A stretch of 53,629 nt of DNA from positions 1 to 53,629 of the forward strand of contig JAILHK010000025.1 of assembly GCA_024695815.1 (NCBI GenBank). The letters are read 5' to 3'. Every line of letters begins with the position of its first letter. Within the stretch, counting starts at the first letter, position 1. This DNA comes from Prevotella sp. GTDB taxonomy: Bacteria > Bacteroidota > Bacteroidia > Bacteroidales > Bacteroidaceae. Shown one piece after another: positions 52,780-53,629 of the stretch. The notes beneath the pieces were generated by a model, which saw only the letters and a list, made by a program, of their open reading frames with translations, did no database searches and was not told the DNA's origin. Position numbers and translations under genes: made by a program.

Positions 52780-53229
52780 TTATGCCAAGAGCTTCTTCAC
52801 AATCTCAGAGATGATGCGGCCATCGGCCTTTCCAGCCAACTGCTTGCTGGCGGTGCCCATTACCTTTCCCATCTCTTTCATACTTGTGGCTCCCACCTCA
52901 GCAATAATCTTCTTCACTTCTACCTCTATCTTCTCTTTAGAAAGTTGTTTCGGCAGATAAGTCTCAAGTACCTCCACCTGTGCCAACTCTGCGTCAGCCA
53001 GGTCCTGGCGTCCTGCCTGAGTATAGGTAGCAGCTGTTTCCTTGCCCTGCTTAGCCAGTTTTGAGATAATCTTCAGTGCATCAGCATCAGACAGTGTGTC
53101 ATTGGCACCTGGTGCCGTCTTTGCCTCCAGGAATACTTTCTTGATGTTGCGAAGCGTCTCCAGACGCACCTTGTCGCGAGCTTTCATCGCGGCCTTAATA
53201 TCTTCACTAATTTGATCGAATAAATCCAT
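52780..53229 (-). CDS. GatB/YqeY domain protein
   Basis: A 149-residue protein of the YqeY family, with a helical N-terminal region (DLFDQISEDIKAAMKARDKVRLETL) and a C-terminal part (MKEMGKVMGTASKQLAGKADG) shared with the tail of GatB, a tRNA-dependent amidotransferase. It is assumed to bind tRNA, but its function is not known. Its gene stands alone with its own promoter element. Confidence 0.9.
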   Translation of the reverse strand: MDLFDQISEDIKAAMKARDKVRLETLRNIKKVFLEAKTAPGANDTLSDADALKIISKLAKQGKETAATYTQAGRQDLADAELAQVEVLETYLPKQLSKEKIEVEVKKIIAEVGATSMKEMGKVMGTASKQLAGKADGRIISEIVKKLLA

Positions 53230-53261
53230 AATACCGTTATTTAATGAATTGTTTTATACTG

Positions 53262-53269
53262 CAAAAGTA
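53262..53269 (-). promoter_or_regulatory. -7 element of the YqeY-like gene
   Basis: Minus-strand TACTTTTG (53269-53262) followed by C fits TAnnTTTG. No good -33 element at the normal distance. The leader is about 27 bases. Confidence 0.45.
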
Positions 53270-53362
53270 ATTATTTTCCATTTGAACGAACCACTCTTCT
53301 ATAAAGATTTAGTTTTATTTAGCGATTAAACCGCAACGTGTAAAGGTTGACAGATAGAGAAC

Positions 53363-53381
53363 TGTTCGGAAATTCCGAACA
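53363..53381. repeat. 19-bp perfect palindrome, TTCGGAA-A-TTCCGAA core
   Basis: TGTTCGGAAATTCCGAACA is a perfect palindrome around one central base. It lies in the gap between the YqeY-like gene and the partial gene at the right edge. It may be an operator. Confidence 0.65.
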
Positions 53382-53406
53382 ATTGTGACAGGCAGATATT
53401 ATGCCT

Positions 53407-53441
53407 ATTATACAAAAATGCGTTACGCAAATTTGTATAAT
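53407..53441. repeat. 35-bp near-perfect palindrome
   Basis: ATTATACAAA at the left pairs with TTTGTATAAT at the right, with TGCGT and ACGCA inside, around a central T. Only a few bases break the symmetry. It lies directly after the stop of the partial gene at 53449 and could end its transcript, or be a binding site. No T-run follows on the minus strand. Confidence 0.65.
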
Positions 53442-53448
53442 TGTATTT

Positions 53449-53629
53449 TTAATCCCCTACCACTTCCCAATGGCCCCCCTTGTCTGGGCCAATACGTTTA
53501 ATTATTCCTTTATCTTGTAAAGACCTAATATGTTTAGCAATAGTTCGACGAATAATCCCAATGGAATCTGCCATTTCCTGGGTTGTAACATAAGGATTCT
53601 CACGTATTAAGTTTATTATTTTCTGTGTA
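53449..53629 (-). CDS. C-terminal winged helix of a DNA-binding protein, cut by the window edge
   Basis: The last 59 residues of a gene that begins beyond 53629. They read QKIINLIRENPYVTTQEMAD and then RRTIAKHIRSLQDKGIIKRI, ending GPDKGGHWEVVGD: a clear winged helix-turn-helix of the kind found at the C-terminus of AlbA-2-type ATP-binding regulators, with the recognition helix at RRTIAKHI. The stop is TAA (53451-53449). The rest of the protein is not visible, so its function beyond DNA binding cannot be stated. Confidence 0.75.
   Translation of the reverse strand, partial: TQKIINLIRENPYVTTQEMADSIGIIRRTIAKHIRSLQDKGIIKRIGPDKGGHWEVVGD

Overview
This window looks like the chromosome of a Prevotella-type member of the order Bacteroidales (Prevotella, Segatella, Xylanibacter or a close relative). 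The evidence is the many promoters of Bacteroidetes form (TTTG, 19-20 bases, TAnnTTTG), a complete porP-gldKLMN block for type IX secretion (T9SS), an rpsU-xerC-hpf-tRNA order typical of Bacteroidales, and several secreted proteins that end in a short tail (L-x-G-x-x-V ... KG-x-x-x-x-G-x-K) common in Prevotella T9SS cargo. No phage, insertion sequence, CRISPR array or rRNA was seen.

Layout. 1-1864 (minus): three tRNA genes (Gly, Tyr, Thr), hpf, a tyrosine recombinase (xerC) and rpsU. 1865-2513: a long gene-free stretch with two arrays of palindromes on a strict 22-bp period. 2514-8636 (minus): an operon of DUF58, MoxR ATPase, DUF4350, DUF4129-like, membrane and SpoIIM-like proteins, divergent from an RDD protein (8760-9473). 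9474-13387: aminopeptidase P, a decayed beta-propeller gene fragment, malate dehydrogenase and a gamma-class carbonic anhydrase-like protein. 13392-15922: a membrane metallophosphoesterase, divergent from a radical SAM/SPASM enzyme with its small lipoprotein. 15964-18728 (minus): gltX and waaA. 19005-25723 (plus): a T9SS-like secreted protein, a 47-residue peptide gene, a second palindrome array, a secreted protein of unknown function, a PgpH-like HD phosphodiesterase and a FadL-type porin.

25720-34683 (minus): porP, gldK, gldL, gldM, gldN, a small beta-barrel protein and priA, closely spaced. 34738-37757 (minus): pflB and pflA (pyruvate to formate and acetyl-CoA), divergent from a bile acid:sodium symporter-family protein (37918-38844). 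A third palindrome array follows (38847-39000). 39133-50559 (plus): three large secreted proteins, namely a GH78 alpha-L-rhamnosidase, a non-enzymatic protein, and a giant protein with a GH106-like and a GH43-like domain. All three share one laminin-G-like module and carry T9SS-like tails, which suggests surface attack on a rhamnose-containing pectic glycan. 50682-53629 (minus): fhs (uses formate), a start-less relative of the small peptide on the plus strand, a YqeY-like protein and the C-terminal winged helix of a gene that leaves the window.

How the parts fit: the gld operon encodes the outer-membrane export machine, and at least four proteins in the window look like its cargo. pflAB and fhs form a formate-producing and formate-using pair. 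The most unusual features are the three intergenic arrays of about 15-19-bp palindromes spaced exactly 21-22 bp apart, the conserved small acidic peptides, the radical SAM/lipoprotein pair, and the shared binding-type module across the glycan locus.
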